Source: Anoxynatronum sibiricum (lineage in GTDB: Bacteria > Bacillota > Clostridia > Peptostreptococcales > Tindalliaceae). Taken from it: a stretch of DNA of 39,581 nucleotides. Shown in pieces: positions 7,734-16,065 of the stretch. Position 1 is the stretch's first letter; the number at the start of each line of letters is the position of its first letter. Made by a program: the position numbers and the translations under genes. A model generated the notes under the pieces. The model did no database searches and was not told the origin of the DNA. It saw nothing but the letters and a program-made list of their open reading frames with translations. Location: contig NZ_JBCITM010000027.1 in NCBI RefSeq assembly GCF_039414295.1, positions 1-39,581 of the forward strand. Reading direction: 5' to 3'.

Positions 7734-8355
7734 ATAATCCCTCCCACATTTTTTTTAAAGCATTCACTTTCCTTTCACCCAGTTCATTTAACATATGATT
7801 GCGCGCTTCCACGGTATTTGGATGTAGCAGTTTTCCAGTTTCCAACACATAAATCATTGTGTTGGTCAGCGCCTGATATACTGCCAGATCCAGCTCCCGA
7901 TAAGCTAATTCTCGAAGGAATGCAACACCAGAATAATCACGCCCTTCTTCGATGAAATCAGCCAAATAAATAATTTTTTCAATTGTTCCCATGTGTTTAC
8001 GGCCTGTGGTGTGATATTCAATCGCTTTTAAAACTTCATCGTCATCAATACCGAACTCATTAAGTGCGATTGCAGCAGCAACGCTTCCGTGAAGTAATTG
8101 ATGGGCTTGAACCATAAGAGAATCAGGCTGCAGGTGATAGAGCCTTACTGTCTGAAGTAATTCTTCTTTGTTGAATCCCTTTGCGTAGTCATGAAACAAT
8201 GCCGCCATCGCTGCTTTTTCGCGGTCTGCACCGAATTGGTCGGCCATGCGCAGGGCAGCATTGCGAACTCCCAATGTGTGCTGGAATCGGCCGGTTTTCA
8301 TTCTTTTTGCCAATACTTGCTCAATGTGCTTTAACCGTGCTTCATTGATGTTCAT
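7690..8355 (-). CDS. yqeK: YqeK HD-domain phosphohydrolase (Ap4A hydrolase family)
   Basis: YqeK-type HD proteins symmetrically cleave diadenosine tetraphosphate to ADP. Metal-binding HD features are visible: H24 in FQHTLGV, the HD pair in AALFHDYAKG, HQLLHGSVAA, EYHTTGRKHM and IIYLADFIEEGRDY. At 221 residues it is somewhat longer than typical YqeK (about 190); the extra length is the C-terminal tail that overlaps rsfS by 44 bases. The ATG start overlaps the end of nadD by 14 bases, so the three genes are probably translationally coupled. Confidence 0.93.
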   Translation of the reverse strand: MNINEARLKHIEQVLAKRMKTGRFQHTLGVRNAALRMADQFGADREKAAMAALFHDYAKGFNKEELLQTVRLYHLQPDSLMVQAHQLLHGSVAAAIALNEFGIDDDEVLKAIEYHTTGRKHMGTIEKIIYLADFIEEGRDYSGVAFLRELAYRELDLAVYQALTNTMIYVLETGKLLHPNTVEARNHMLNELGERKVNALKKMWEGLYGKDSRNSTGGNYP

Positions 8356-8992
8356 TGGCGTTTCCTTTCGTGTCGCTCTGGTATAATCGATGTTGTCTAA
8401 TATAACGCTGAACAGTTTCAGGAATCATTGAAAGAATGGATTGACCATCAGCAGTCCTTGAACGAACTTCTGAAGACGACACATCCATTCTAACCGCCTG
8501 TATGAGTTGAATGGATGCATGGAATTCCGACTGAAAAAATGCTATTTTATTCAGTAATTCTGCATCAGTGTTTTTCTGCCTCTTGACAACAATGAACTTT
8601 GACAATTGAAACAACTCTTCAAATTGATACCAGCTTTCAACTTCCAATAAAGAATCTGCTCCAAGGATGAAAAACAGTTCTGAGCCTGGAAAATTATGCT
8701 GCATATGGTGCATTAGGTGCACTGTATAGCTGGGTTTTCGACGCATTATTTCAAAGTTGCAAAGTTTAAAAAATGGTTGTCCTTGAATTGCCAGCTCGAC
8801 CATTCTCTGTCGATGTTCGGCTGGTGAAATCAACTGCCCTCTTTTGTGCGGCGGTTCTCCTGCAGGCACAAAATATACAATATCAAGATTGCATTCTTCC
8901 AGTGCAGCTTGAGCCAGTGTGAGATGTCCCAGATGAACAGGATCAAATGTTCCACCCAAGATACCAATGCGTTTTAAAACACTCGTTTTCAT
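8342..8992 (-). CDS. nadD: Nicotinate-nucleotide adenylyltransferase NadD
   Basis: NadD adenylates nicotinate mononucleotide to deamido-NAD in NAD synthesis; nadE, elsewhere in this window, performs the next step. The nucleotidyltransferase signature GGTFDPVHLGH contains the (H/T)xGH motif at residues 20-23, and the C-terminal substrate and ATP motif reads VSSSEVRSR. The 216-residue length fits the family. The ATG start follows a GAGGTG-type ribosome site, 34 bases after obgE ends. It lies between obgE and yqeK in the conserved Firmicute order. Confidence 0.97.
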   Translation of the reverse strand: MKTSVLKRIGILGGTFDPVHLGHLTLAQAALEECNLDIVYFVPAGEPPHKRGQLISPAEHRQRMVELAIQGQPFFKLCNFEIMRRKPSYTVHLMHHMQHNFPGSELFFILGADSLLEVESWYQFEELFQLSKFIVVKRQKNTDAELLNKIAFFQSEFHASIQLIQAVRMDVSSSEVRSRTADGQSILSMIPETVQRYIRQHRLYQSDTKGNANEHQ

Positions 8993-9025
8993 GGCACCAC
9001 CTCATATTGATGTTCATTTATCTTT

Positions 9026-10333
9026 CTAATGTCCGGGGTCCATTTGATCGGTAAATTCAAACTCAACTTCCATGATTTGAACTGTGTCACCTTCGCGAAT
9101 ACCCATTTCTTTCAACGTTCCAATAACACCATGCTTTTCAAGAATACGGTGAAAGTGCAAAAGTGAGTCCATGCTTTCCATGTTAAGTGAATAGATCAGT
9201 TTTCTAACCAAGTCTCCCTCAACCAAGTAAATACCATCTTGCTTTCGTACAGTAAATCGCTCTATATCCTTTTGTGGAAGTGTGACAACTCGCTCAGCCG
9301 TTTCAATGTTGAGACTCTCATGTTCAAGACGCTGTTCCTCATCTTTCAGCATTTTTCCAGCTGCTGTCATCAGTTCGTCAATACCGGCACCAGTGGCTGC
9401 TGATATCTCATAGAAAGGTCTTTGTTTCTCTTCAAAACCAGCTTTCAAAACAGCCACTTTATCTTCGTCGAAAAGCAGGTCCATCTTATTAGCAGCGATG
9501 ATTTGGGGCTTTTCTTTTAAAGCTTTAGCGTATTGAAACAGCTCTTGATTTAATTTTTCATAATCATCCAACGGATCACGCCCCTCAAGTCCGGCGGCAT
9601 CAATCACATGTATCAACACTTTTGTTCGCTCAATATGTCTTAAAAAATCGTGTCCGAGCCCAACACCTTCCGATGCACCTTCTATCAGCCCTGGAATATC
9701 GGCAACCACAAAGCTGTCACCGCCTTTTCCTTTCACAACTCCCAGATTGGGAGTCAGTGTGGTGAAATGATAATTGGCAATCTTGGGGCGTGCTTCAGAA
9801 ATTACAGACAGCAGAGTCGATTTGCCAACATTTGGAAAGCCCAAAAGACCGATATCGGCTATCAGCTTTAGTTCAAGCATAATTTCAATTTCTTCACCCT
9901 GCTCACCCGCTGTGGCAAATTGCGGAGCCTGTCGTGTTGGTGTCTTAAAGCGTGCATTTCCTTTGCCGCCTTTACCGCCTCTTGCCGCTAAAAAACGATC
10001 GCCTGGTCTCACGAGATCAGCCAGCATGATACCTGTTTGCTTATTGATAATCAGTGTACCACATGGAACCAGCAACTCAAGATCATCTCCACTTTTTCCG
10101 AACATATTCTTCTTTTTACCATCTTCACCTTTATCGGCTTTATAATGTCTTTTATACCGAAAATCCATAAGTGTTCTAAGGTTACTGTCTGCAATGATCC
10201 AAACATCGCCACCCTTACCACCATCGCCACCATCCGGACCACCATCCGGCACATATTTTTCTCTTCTGAACGCTACAATGCCGTTGCCGCCATCTCCAGC
10301 TTTCAAAGAGATTTCTGCCTGATCAACAAACAT
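9026..10333 (-). CDS. obgE: GTPase Obg/CgtA
   Basis: Obg is an essential GTPase in large-subunit ribosome assembly and stress signalling. The glycine-rich Obg fold comes first (FVDQAEISLKAGDGGNG through GGKGGKGNARFKTPTRQAPQ). The G domain follows, with the Walker A GFPNVGKST, switch DIPGLIEGASEG, NKMD and SAATGAGI. The protein ends with an OCT domain (VRKLIYSLNMESMDSL onward), which only some Obg proteins carry. I chose ATG at 10331-10333 (MFVDQ), which has AAGGTGA five bases upstream, over a GTG three codons earlier. A terminator separates it from rpmA, so it probably has its own promoter, but none is convincing in the 50-base gap. Confidence 0.98.
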   Translation of the reverse strand: MFVDQAEISLKAGDGGNGIVAFRREKYVPDGGPDGGDGGKGGDVWIIADSNLRTLMDFRYKRHYKADKGEDGKKKNMFGKSGDDLELLVPCGTLIINKQTGIMLADLVRPGDRFLAARGGKGGKGNARFKTPTRQAPQFATAGEQGEEIEIMLELKLIADIGLLGFPNVGKSTLLSVISEARPKIANYHFTTLTPNLGVVKGKGGDSFVVADIPGLIEGASEGVGLGHDFLRHIERTKVLIHVIDAAGLEGRDPLDDYEKLNQELFQYAKALKEKPQIIAANKMDLLFDEDKVAVLKAGFEEKQRPFYEISAATGAGIDELMTAAGKMLKDEEQRLEHESLNIETAERVVTLPQKDIERFTVRKQDGIYLVEGDLVRKLIYSLNMESMDSLLHFHRILEKHGVIGTLKEMGIREGDTVQIMEVEFEFTDQMDPGH

Positions 10334-10382
10334 ATGATTCACCTTCTTTCAGTTCAACCAATGAAAAATCTCTATTATTCTA

Positions 10383-10408
10383 AATAAAAAGCCGCCTGAC
10401 AGGCGGCT
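10383..10408 (-). terminator. Terminator of the rplU-prp-rpmA operon
   Basis: A perfect 8-bp GC-rich stem (AGCCGCCT / AGGCGGCT) with a 3-base loop is followed on the minus strand by TTTTTATTT, seven bases after the rpmA stop. Confidence 0.93.
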
Positions 10409-10414
10409 GAACTC

Positions 10415-10714
10415 TTACTGTGCTTGCAGGGTCTCAGCAGAATAAATGCTAACCTGCTTTCTCTTTTTATCTTTTCTTTCGAACTTAACGATCCCATCAA
10501 TCATGGCAAACAGCGTATCATCGCCGCCTTTACCAACGTTTAAACCGGGATGAATTTTTGTGCCGCGTTGACGTACCAGAATATTTCCGGCAGTAACAAG
10601 CTGACCATCGCTCTTTTTTGTTCCCAGTCGCTTGGAAATGCTGTCGCGTCCATTTTTAGAGCTACCTACACCTTTTTTACTGGCAAACAACTGCAAGTTC
10701 ATTTGAAAAATCAT
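10415..10714 (-). CDS. rpmA: 50S ribosomal protein L27 (bL27), N-terminally extended
   Basis: bL27 lies near the peptidyl transferase centre. The 99-residue protein has the family core (SKKGVGSSKNGRDS, LGTKKSDGQLV, GNILVRQRGTKIHPG). The mature Gly/Ala-rich tail is preceded by MIFQMNLQLFA, a Firmicute extension that the Prp protease removes, probably after the Phe-Ala of NLQLFA. The start is the ATG at 10712-10714, seven bases after AGGAGG; an internal ATG four codons later is less well placed. Its ATG overlaps the TAA of prp by one base, indicating coupled translation of protease and substrate. Confidence 0.98.
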   Translation of the reverse strand: MIFQMNLQLFASKKGVGSSKNGRDSISKRLGTKKSDGQLVTAGNILVRQRGTKIHPGLNVGKGGDDTLFAMIDGIVKFERKDKKRKQVSIYSAETLQAQ

Positions 10715-11049
10715 TATGACACCTCCTCGTCATCAATGACGATAATATCCGGATATTGTTGCTGAATATTTTGAAATCCCAGTAACATCGTTTCAAGCAA
10801 CAAAGTTGCTTCCCTGCGTTGTGTTTCGTTCAAATCTTCAATAATTGTGCATTCCAGTAACCCATCTTCTATGCTGTACCTGGGTCTTTGACCCAACACC
10901 TCATATAAACCAATGATGCTTGTTTGAGCCAGTACAGAGACCGCTGCACAAACAATATCCTTGCCCATCGGCGCAATATTTGAATGGCCTCTCACAGCAT
11001 AGCGTACAATATCATTTTGTGGATTGCGCCACACTTTTACGTTGATCAT
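10714..11049 (-). CDS. prp: Ribosomal-processing cysteine protease Prp (YsxB family)
   Basis: Prp cleaves the N-terminal extension of bL27, an essential step in Firmicutes that carry it. The catalytic pair is in its expected place: His22 in RGHSNIAP and Cys34 in DIVCAAVSVLAQT, as known for the Staphylococcus enzyme. The length of 111 residues is normal. The gene lies between rplU and rpmA, the diagnostic position, with a 9-base gap from rplU and a one-base overlap with rpmA. A homologue acting on anything other than L27 is unlikely, since the L27 here carries the matching motif. Confidence 0.96.
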   Translation of the reverse strand: MINVKVWRNPQNDIVRYAVRGHSNIAPMGKDIVCAAVSVLAQTSIIGLYEVLGQRPRYSIEDGLLECTIIEDLNETQRREATLLLETMLLGFQNIQQQYPDIIVIDDEEVS

Positions 11050-11058
11050 GAGGGATTC

Positions 11059-11370
11059 CTATGCTTTAATGCTTTCAATTTTCAACTTTGTGAAAGGTTG
11101 TCTGTGTCCCTGTTTTCTGCGATAGTCTTTTTTGGACTTATACTTGAAAACAATCACTTTGTCAGATTTTCCATTCTCAATCACGGTAGCTTCCACAGAA
11201 GCACCTGCTACAAAAGGCTCACCAACTGTGATGCTGCCATCTTTTGAAACAGCCAGCACATGGTTAAGAACTACTTTTTCACCTTCTGATACAGCCAGTT
11301 TTTCAACTACAACGGTGGAGCCTTCTTGAATTCGATATTGTTTACCACCGGTTTCTACGATTGCGTACAT
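11059..11370 (-). CDS. rplU: 50S ribosomal protein L21 (bL21)
   Basis: bL21 binds 23S rRNA in the large subunit. The protein starts MYAIVETGGKQYRI and ends in the conserved basic segment KSKKDYRRKQGHRQPFTKLKI; at 103 residues it is full length. I chose ATG at 11368-11370, which is seven bases after AGGAGG; a GTG two codons upstream would lie against the ribosome site. It is first in rplU-prp-rpmA, driven by the consensus promoter at 11482-11510 behind a leader of about 105 bases. Confidence 0.98.
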   Translation of the reverse strand: MYAIVETGGKQYRIQEGSTVVVEKLAVSEGEKVVLNHVLAVSKDGSITVGEPFVAGASVEATVIENGKSDKVIVFKYKSKKDYRRKQGHRQPFTKLKIESIKA

Positions 11371-11475
11371 CGTCACACCTCCTCATCCCAGTCTCGCCAA
11401 ATAAAGGTATCTGAGGTTCGCTCAAGCATCATTCAGCTCCCAGAATTTACAACCTGATTTGTGCGGCTTCTACAA
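11371..11475 (-). promoter_or_regulatory. Candidate L21 (rplU) autoregulatory leader
   Basis: About 105 transcribed bases precede rplU. They contain several potential helices, for example AGGTT (before 11450) with AACCT (near 11415), and CTTGAG with CTCAG around 11414-11430. A structured L21 leader is known in Firmicutes and is thought to mediate feedback by ribosomal protein. I cannot confirm the family consensus by eye, so the identity is inferred mainly from position. Confidence 0.45.
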
Positions 11476-11481
11476 ATTTGA

Positions 11482-11510
11482 ATTATACCATCTAACACTT
11501 GATTTGTCAA
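11482..11510 (-). promoter_or_regulatory. Consensus sigma-A promoter for rplU-prp-rpmA
   Basis: A perfect TTGACA (11510-11505) and a perfect TATAAT (11487-11482) are separated by 17 bases on the minus strand. The -35 box covers the stop codon of rng, so the ribosomal protein operon starts immediately at the end of the upstream gene. Confidence 0.93.
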
Positions 11511-12916
11511 CGAAAAGACAGTGTGTAATCTTCAACTTCGATTGACTTTGAGTGTGTCAGGTTTAGATTCAAACCGTAAGCATTTGCTAAAGCTGTTAAA
11601 TCCAGTTCGTGGGTGCACAGTTGCTGATACCTTGTGGGATGCAAGGTCACATGCGCTTCTTTGATTTCCGAATGATGTTGATAGCGTCTAAAGGCCTTTT
11701 CCAGTTCATATGCCAACCAATGAACAGATAGAATTGCACCAGAACCATGGCAGCAGGGACACGTTGTTTGATAAAGAGAAGCCAGATTGCTTCTACTTCT
11801 TTTTCTGGTCATTTCCACTAATCCCAGTTGTGTCATGCCCATTATAACAGTTTTTTGGCGATCAATTGCCAAAGCCCTATCCAGACTTTCCAGCACCATT
11901 TTATTGTTTGTCTCTTTTTTCATATCAATAAAATCAATTAGAATAATTCCACCAATATCACGCACCCTCAGTTGATGAGCAATTTCAACAGCTGCAGTAA
12001 GATTCACATGAAGTGCTGTCTCCTCAAAACCGTGACTGCCAATATACCGTCCGCTGTTAACATCAATTACTGTTAATGCCTCTGTCGCATTTATGGCAAG
12101 TGTTCCCCCGTTTTCGAGATGCACTTCAGAACTCATCAATCGCTTCCATTCAAGTTCAAAATTTTCATCATTGAACGGACTGGAACCTGTTTCAGTTTCT
12201 TGAATAACAGACAGTAAATCAGGCTGCGTAAACTGGCATAAAGATTTAAGCTGTTGCGCTTCTTCACAATCATTAATCAGAATACGATTGGTGCTTCGAT
12301 TGGCTGCATCTCGCAGCAGACGAGGCAGCAGCGATTGTTCACGGTATACTATTTTTTTGATCATTTGCTTGCTTTCATTTTCAATGTGTTTCCATACAGA
12401 TTGAAGATAATGCCAGTCTTTCGTTAAAGCTTCTGAATTTTGCTCAAAAGCAGCAGTTCTGATGATCATGCCCGTATGGTTGTCTATTATGGCTCGTGCC
12501 CATTCTTCAAGACGATCTCGTTCTGAAAGATCGTTAATTTTATGTGAGATGCCTATGTGGTTATCGTTTGGCAGCATTATCAGGAACCGTCCAGGAATAG
12601 CCATTCTCATAGTACCTTTAGGCCCTTTATCACCAAAAGCATCTTTCGAAACTTGCAGCATTATTAAGTCACCTTCATGCAAATCGTTGAAAGGCACAGT
12701 CAGGTCTTCCTGATATATAAATATGTTTTTGTGTAATCCTGCATCAACAAATATGGTTTGCATACCAGGCAGTCGATTCACAATTTGACCGATGTAGATA
12801 TTATTCACGAGACTCCGGTAGTTATGTCTTTCAACATGCATTTCCATAATACGTCCATTTTGAACCACTGCTGCCCTTGTTTCATACACACCCACATCAG
12901 CAATGATTTGATTCAT
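11507..12916 (-). CDS. rng: Ribonuclease G/E family endoribonuclease
   Basis: This is a single-strand endoribonuclease of the RNase E/G family, involved in rRNA maturation and mRNA decay. An N-terminal S1 domain (about residues 36-110; NIYIGQIVNRLPGMQTIFVD) precedes the DNase-I-like catalytic region, with TVIDVNSGRYIG and IGGIILIDFIDM supplying the magnesium-binding Asp residues. The Zn-link motif CPCCHGSG follows near residue 390. At 469 residues it is RNase G-sized, without the long RNase E scaffold. The ATG is preceded only by a modest AGGG. It lies between the radical SAM/DUF2344 pair and rplU, a common clostridial order. Confidence 0.95.
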   Translation of the reverse strand: MNQIIADVGVYETRAAVVQNGRIMEMHVERHNYRSLVNNIYIGQIVNRLPGMQTIFVDAGLHKNIFIYQEDLTVPFNDLHEGDLIMLQVSKDAFGDKGPKGTMRMAIPGRFLIMLPNDNHIGISHKINDLSERDRLEEWARAIIDNHTGMIIRTAAFEQNSEALTKDWHYLQSVWKHIENESKQMIKKIVYREQSLLPRLLRDAANRSTNRILINDCEEAQQLKSLCQFTQPDLLSVIQETETGSSPFNDENFELEWKRLMSSEVHLENGGTLAINATEALTVIDVNSGRYIGSHGFEETALHVNLTAAVEIAHQLRVRDIGGIILIDFIDMKKETNNKMVLESLDRALAIDRQKTVIMGMTQLGLVEMTRKRSRSNLASLYQTTCPCCHGSGAILSVHWLAYELEKAFRRYQHHSEIKEAHVTLHPTRYQQLCTHELDLTALANAYGLNLNLTHSKSIEVEDYTLSFR

Positions 12917-12971
12917 GATTACCCTACTTTCTGTATGATGAACTGATAAACAACAGCCCTAAGTCAACTCT

Positions 12972-13718
12972 TTAGGTTGATGCGTGCACTGCTGGGAGAA
13001 TAGGTTCAAAGCCAGATCCAGTCTTGCGATATATTTCAGTTCTTTCAATTGTCAGATTATCCGAATCTATGTGTAGACTGCAGTGGTCAAGCCACTGTTG
13101 CAAAACCAAACCCGGTTTGATGGTGCCATTTTGCGTCACATAAATGCAAAGATCCAGTACAATTGTATCTTCTTCTAAAATTTCAAAGGTGCATTTATGA
13201 AAATATGGCACAATATCGATTCGTTTTACTTTGTCAGCATTTCGTCGGTGACGCTGCTTGTTTTTCTTCTTCTGTTTCTTTTCAATGATTATTTCTTCCA
13301 GCTCCATAAAATGTTGGTGACGCTTTTGCAGAGAGGCAAGCTCTAAAGAGTTTGTGGCCTTAAAAGTCAGTTGATATTGCATGATTGCTGCTTCCTGCAT
13401 TAAAGAATCAGCTGTTTTAGGGTCTTTCGCTGTTGCTTGCATTATCATAATGCCCGGCGGAAGAATTTCATTCATGAGATGAACAAAAGTATCAGGTGAC
13501 ACTGGTTCCGTTAATTGCACATCCACATACTCAGCGATACTCCCAACTCCCACACTCAAAGGTGCAGCAAAAGAAATGATTGGATGTGGGTTGTAGCCCT
13601 GAGTGAATGCCAACGGCATCTGCGCACGCCGAAACGCTCTTTCAAAAAGACGAACCAAATCGAGGTGAGACAGGAATCTCATGTGGCCTGTTTTGGAATA
13701 GCGAGCGCGTATCATCAT
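12972..13718 (-). CDS. Radical SAM-linked DUF2344 protein (TIGR03936 type)
   Basis: The 248-residue protein begins MMIRARYSKTGHMRFLSHLDL and continues FERAFRRAQMPLAFTQGYNPHP, the recognisable DUF2344 N-terminus. A lysine-rich segment (KKQKKKNKQRHRR, near residue 150) precedes the C-terminal domain. Its biochemical function is not established; it is co-conserved with, and in some lineages apparently fused to, the radical SAM partner encoded upstream, so a joint role is likely. I chose ATG at 13716-13718, which overlaps the radical SAM stop (ATGA) and lies after a seven-G ribosome-site-like run. An ATG two codons upstream is possible. The open frame extends back through the G run into the partner gene. 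Confidence 0.85.
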   Translation of the reverse strand: MMIRARYSKTGHMRFLSHLDLVRLFERAFRRAQMPLAFTQGYNPHPIISFAAPLSVGVGSIAEYVDVQLTEPVSPDTFVHLMNEILPPGIMIMQATAKDPKTADSLMQEAAIMQYQLTFKATNSLELASLQKRHQHFMELEEIIIEKKQKKKNKQRHRRNADKVKRIDIVPYFHKCTFEILEEDTIVLDLCIYVTQNGTIKPGLVLQQWLDHCSLHIDSDNLTIERTEIYRKTGSGFEPILPAVHAST

Positions 13719-15550
13719 GGACATATCCCCCCCAGATGGGTTTGCTGAAACCCACAAGCGCTACAGTTTGAACGACAATGGGGTGTTGTTTCTCCATGAA
13801 TTGATTTATTGTACTCCTTTTGAAGGAATGATTTTGTCACTATCACATCAATATGATCCCACGGAAGCGCTTCATCGATTGAACACTTTCCAATTGTATA
13901 CTGCAATGGATCAATCCCACAGGCCTCAAACGCTTCCATCCAACGTTGAAAGTTGAAATGTTCTGCCCAACCATCAAATCGACAACCCATTTGGTATGCT
14001 TTCAGCAGCACTTTTCCCAGACGCCTGTCTCCACGGGCAAAAACCCCTTCCAGAAAACTTGTCTTTGCATCATGGTAGTTAAAGCTGATGGATCGACGGT
14101 GGCGAAACTTCTCTTTCAACAGTTGATGCTTCGCATCAAAAGCTTCAACTGTGTCTTGGGGCGCCCATTGAAAAGGTGTGAAAGGCTTTGGGACAAAATT
14201 CGAAACACTGACGCTAATTCTCAAGGGATGTGTCAATTGTTTATCTCTTTTTTGAAAGACTTCATGATCGAGCTTTGAGACTAAATGATAAATCGCTTCT
14301 ACGTCTTCATCCGTTTCAGTTGGAAGACCAATCATAAAGTAAAGCTTTACCTGGCTCCAGCCAGCTTCATAAGCATTTTTCACCGCGGTAATGAGATCTT
14401 CTTCAGAAATTCCCTTGTTAATCACATCTCTCAATCTTTGGCTTCCAGCCTCCGGAGCAAAGGTGAGTCCAGATTTTCGCACTTTCTGAACTTCTTTCAG
14501 AATTTCCATTGTCATATTATCCAGTCTCAGCGATGGCAATGATAGACCCACTCGATCATCGCAAAAATGGGCGGTAAGTGTTTCTGTCAGACTCTTTAAC
14601 TGACTGTAGTCACTGGTGCTCAAAGAGGAAAGCGACAGCTCTTCATAACCGGTTTCCTGAATAATGGTTTGTGCATCATCAATTAATACGCTTAATGATT
14701 TCTCGCGAACGGGTCTGTAGATAACACCTGCCTGACAGAAGCGACAGCCTCGAATACATCCTCTAAAAAGTTCAATGGTTGCCCGGTCATGAACAACATT
14801 TAAGTATGGTACTAAGGGCTTTTGAGGAAAATAAACAGTATCAAGGTTTCGAATGATCCTTTTCTTTACTTGAACAGGCGCACTTTTATTGACTGGGTAA
14901 GTTTTGAGAAATTCTCCTGTTTTTTCATCGTAAACCGATTTATAGAAACTGGGAACATATACTCCTTGAAGTGATGCACATGCTGTCAGAAAGCTATCTT
15001 TATCCTGTCGATGGACTCTGAAGGCTTCCATGATCTCAAGGATTACTTCCTCTGCCTCTCCAATAACAATCAAGTCAGCTATATCTGCCAAAGGTTCGGG
15101 ATTGTAAGCACAGGGTCCCCCTAAAATGATAATTGGATCGGTTGATTTTCGTTCTGAAGCCAACAATGGAATATTGCCCAATGACAGCATATGCAAAATA
15201 TTGGTATAGCTCAATTCATATTGAAGCGTGAATCCAATAAAGTGGAATTGACGCAAGGGCGTCATTGATTCAAGACTAGAAAGTGGTATTTTTTCTTCAA
15301 CCATTGCTGTTTCCATGTCCTGGGCAGGAGTATAGCATCGTTCGCAAAATATGTCATGCTGCTCATTAAGCAGATGGTACATAATCAGACTACCCAAATG
15401 ACTCATTCCAATTTCGTACAAATCAGGAAAGCACCAGGCAAATCTGATTGTTTCTATTTCCACTTTTTTGTGGAAACTGTTGAACTCATTGCCTATGTAA
15501 CGTGCAGGTTTTTCCACCTTATTCAAAAGATTTTCCAGTTGAGTATTCAT
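13715..15550 (-). CDS. B12-binding-type radical SAM protein (TIGR03960 family)
   Basis: An N-terminal cobalamin-binding-like domain (about residues 30-190; AWCFPDLYEIGMSHLG, IILGGPCAYNPEPLAD, VIGEAEE) precedes the radical SAM core. The [4Fe-4S] cysteines are in the family's characteristic spacing, RGCIRGCRFCQAG, near residue 270. The signature EELSLSSLSTSDY follows. It ends with a cysteine-rich tail (CRSNCSACGF). The substrate is unknown to me. I chose the ATG at 15548-15550 (MNTQLENLL), placed after GGGGG, over an earlier ATG that would add 13 poorly conserved residues. It is coupled to DUF2344 by a four-base overlap; a possible frameshift fusion is described in the findings. Confidence 0.9.
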   Translation of the reverse strand: MNTQLENLLNKVEKPARYIGNEFNSFHKKVEIETIRFAWCFPDLYEIGMSHLGSLIMYHLLNEQHDIFCERCYTPAQDMETAMVEEKIPLSSLESMTPLRQFHFIGFTLQYELSYTNILHMLSLGNIPLLASERKSTDPIIILGGPCAYNPEPLADIADLIVIGEAEEVILEIMEAFRVHRQDKDSFLTACASLQGVYVPSFYKSVYDEKTGEFLKTYPVNKSAPVQVKKRIIRNLDTVYFPQKPLVPYLNVVHDRATIELFRGCIRGCRFCQAGVIYRPVREKSLSVLIDDAQTIIQETGYEELSLSSLSTSDYSQLKSLTETLTAHFCDDRVGLSLPSLRLDNMTMEILKEVQKVRKSGLTFAPEAGSQRLRDVINKGISEEDLITAVKNAYEAGWSQVKLYFMIGLPTETDEDVEAIYHLVSKLDHEVFQKRDKQLTHPLRISVSVSNFVPKPFTPFQWAPQDTVEAFDAKHQLLKEKFRHRRSISFNYHDAKTSFLEGVFARGDRRLGKVLLKAYQMGCRFDGWAEHFNFQRWMEAFEACGIDPLQYTIGKCSIDEALPWDHIDVIVTKSFLQKEYNKSIHGETTPHCRSNCSACGFQQTHLGGICP

Positions 15551-15587
15551 CATATCCCCCATTGGTTGCTTATGCTCTCTACAAGAC

Positions 15588-15615
15588 AAAAAAGACCATT
15601 TGATTCAATAGTCTT
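15588..15615 (-). terminator. Terminator after mgsA, end of the division operon
   Basis: On the minus strand AAGACTATT pairs with AATGGTCTT (one G-U pair), and a run of T follows, 16 bases past the mgsA stop. It separates the mre-min-mgsA transcript from the radical SAM pair. Confidence 0.78.
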
Positions 15616-15631
15616 CTGTCACTCTTCTCAT

Positions 15632-16048
15632 TTATCGGACTGGTGATTCATATTTGTGTAAATATTGTCGCCACCGAAAATCACCACGTTCAAGAGCTTT
15701 TAACATAATTTCAGCACTGGCAATATTTGTTGCTACTGGTATAAGATGAACATCGCACAGGCGAATTAATGCCTGGATATCAGGTTCATGGGGCTGAGCT
15801 GTCATGGGGTCGCGAAGAAAAATGACCAGATCCATGCGGTTATTGGCAATTTCAGCTCCAATTTGTTGATCTCCTCCCATTGGACCGGATAAGAATCGAT
15901 GCACTTTTAAATGAGTACTTTCCATCACACGTTTTCCGGTGGTGCCAGTGGCAAAGATAGCATGCCTGGAAAATATTTGTTCATAGGCGATGGCAAAATT
16001 GACCAACATATCTTTTTTGTTGTCGTGTGCAATCAGTGCGATATTCAT
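15632..16048 (-). CDS. mgsA: Methylglyoxal synthase
   Basis: MgsA converts dihydroxyacetone phosphate to methylglyoxal and phosphate, a bypass that relieves sugar-phosphate stress. The 138-residue protein shows IALIAHDNKK, FATGTTGKRV, SGPMGGDQQIGAEI, DLVIFLRDPM with the catalytic Asp, and PVATNIASAEIML. I chose the ATG at 16046-16048 with AGGAG six bases upstream; an ATG six codons earlier overlaps minE and has no ribosome site. Its place after minE is common in Clostridia, probably without functional meaning. Confidence 0.97.
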   Translation of the reverse strand: MNIALIAHDNKKDMLVNFAIAYEQIFSRHAIFATGTTGKRVMESTHLKVHRFLSGPMGGDQQIGAEIANNRMDLVIFLRDPMTAQPHEPDIQALIRLCDVHLIPVATNIASAEIMLKALERGDFRWRQYLHKYESPVR

Positions 16049-16065
16049 GCATTTCTCCTGTTCCA

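Noticed and set aside
9774..10145. Plus-strand frame of 123 codons opposite obgE
   Set aside because: An antisense by-product of the glycine-rich Obg fold (proline-rich translation); no independent support.
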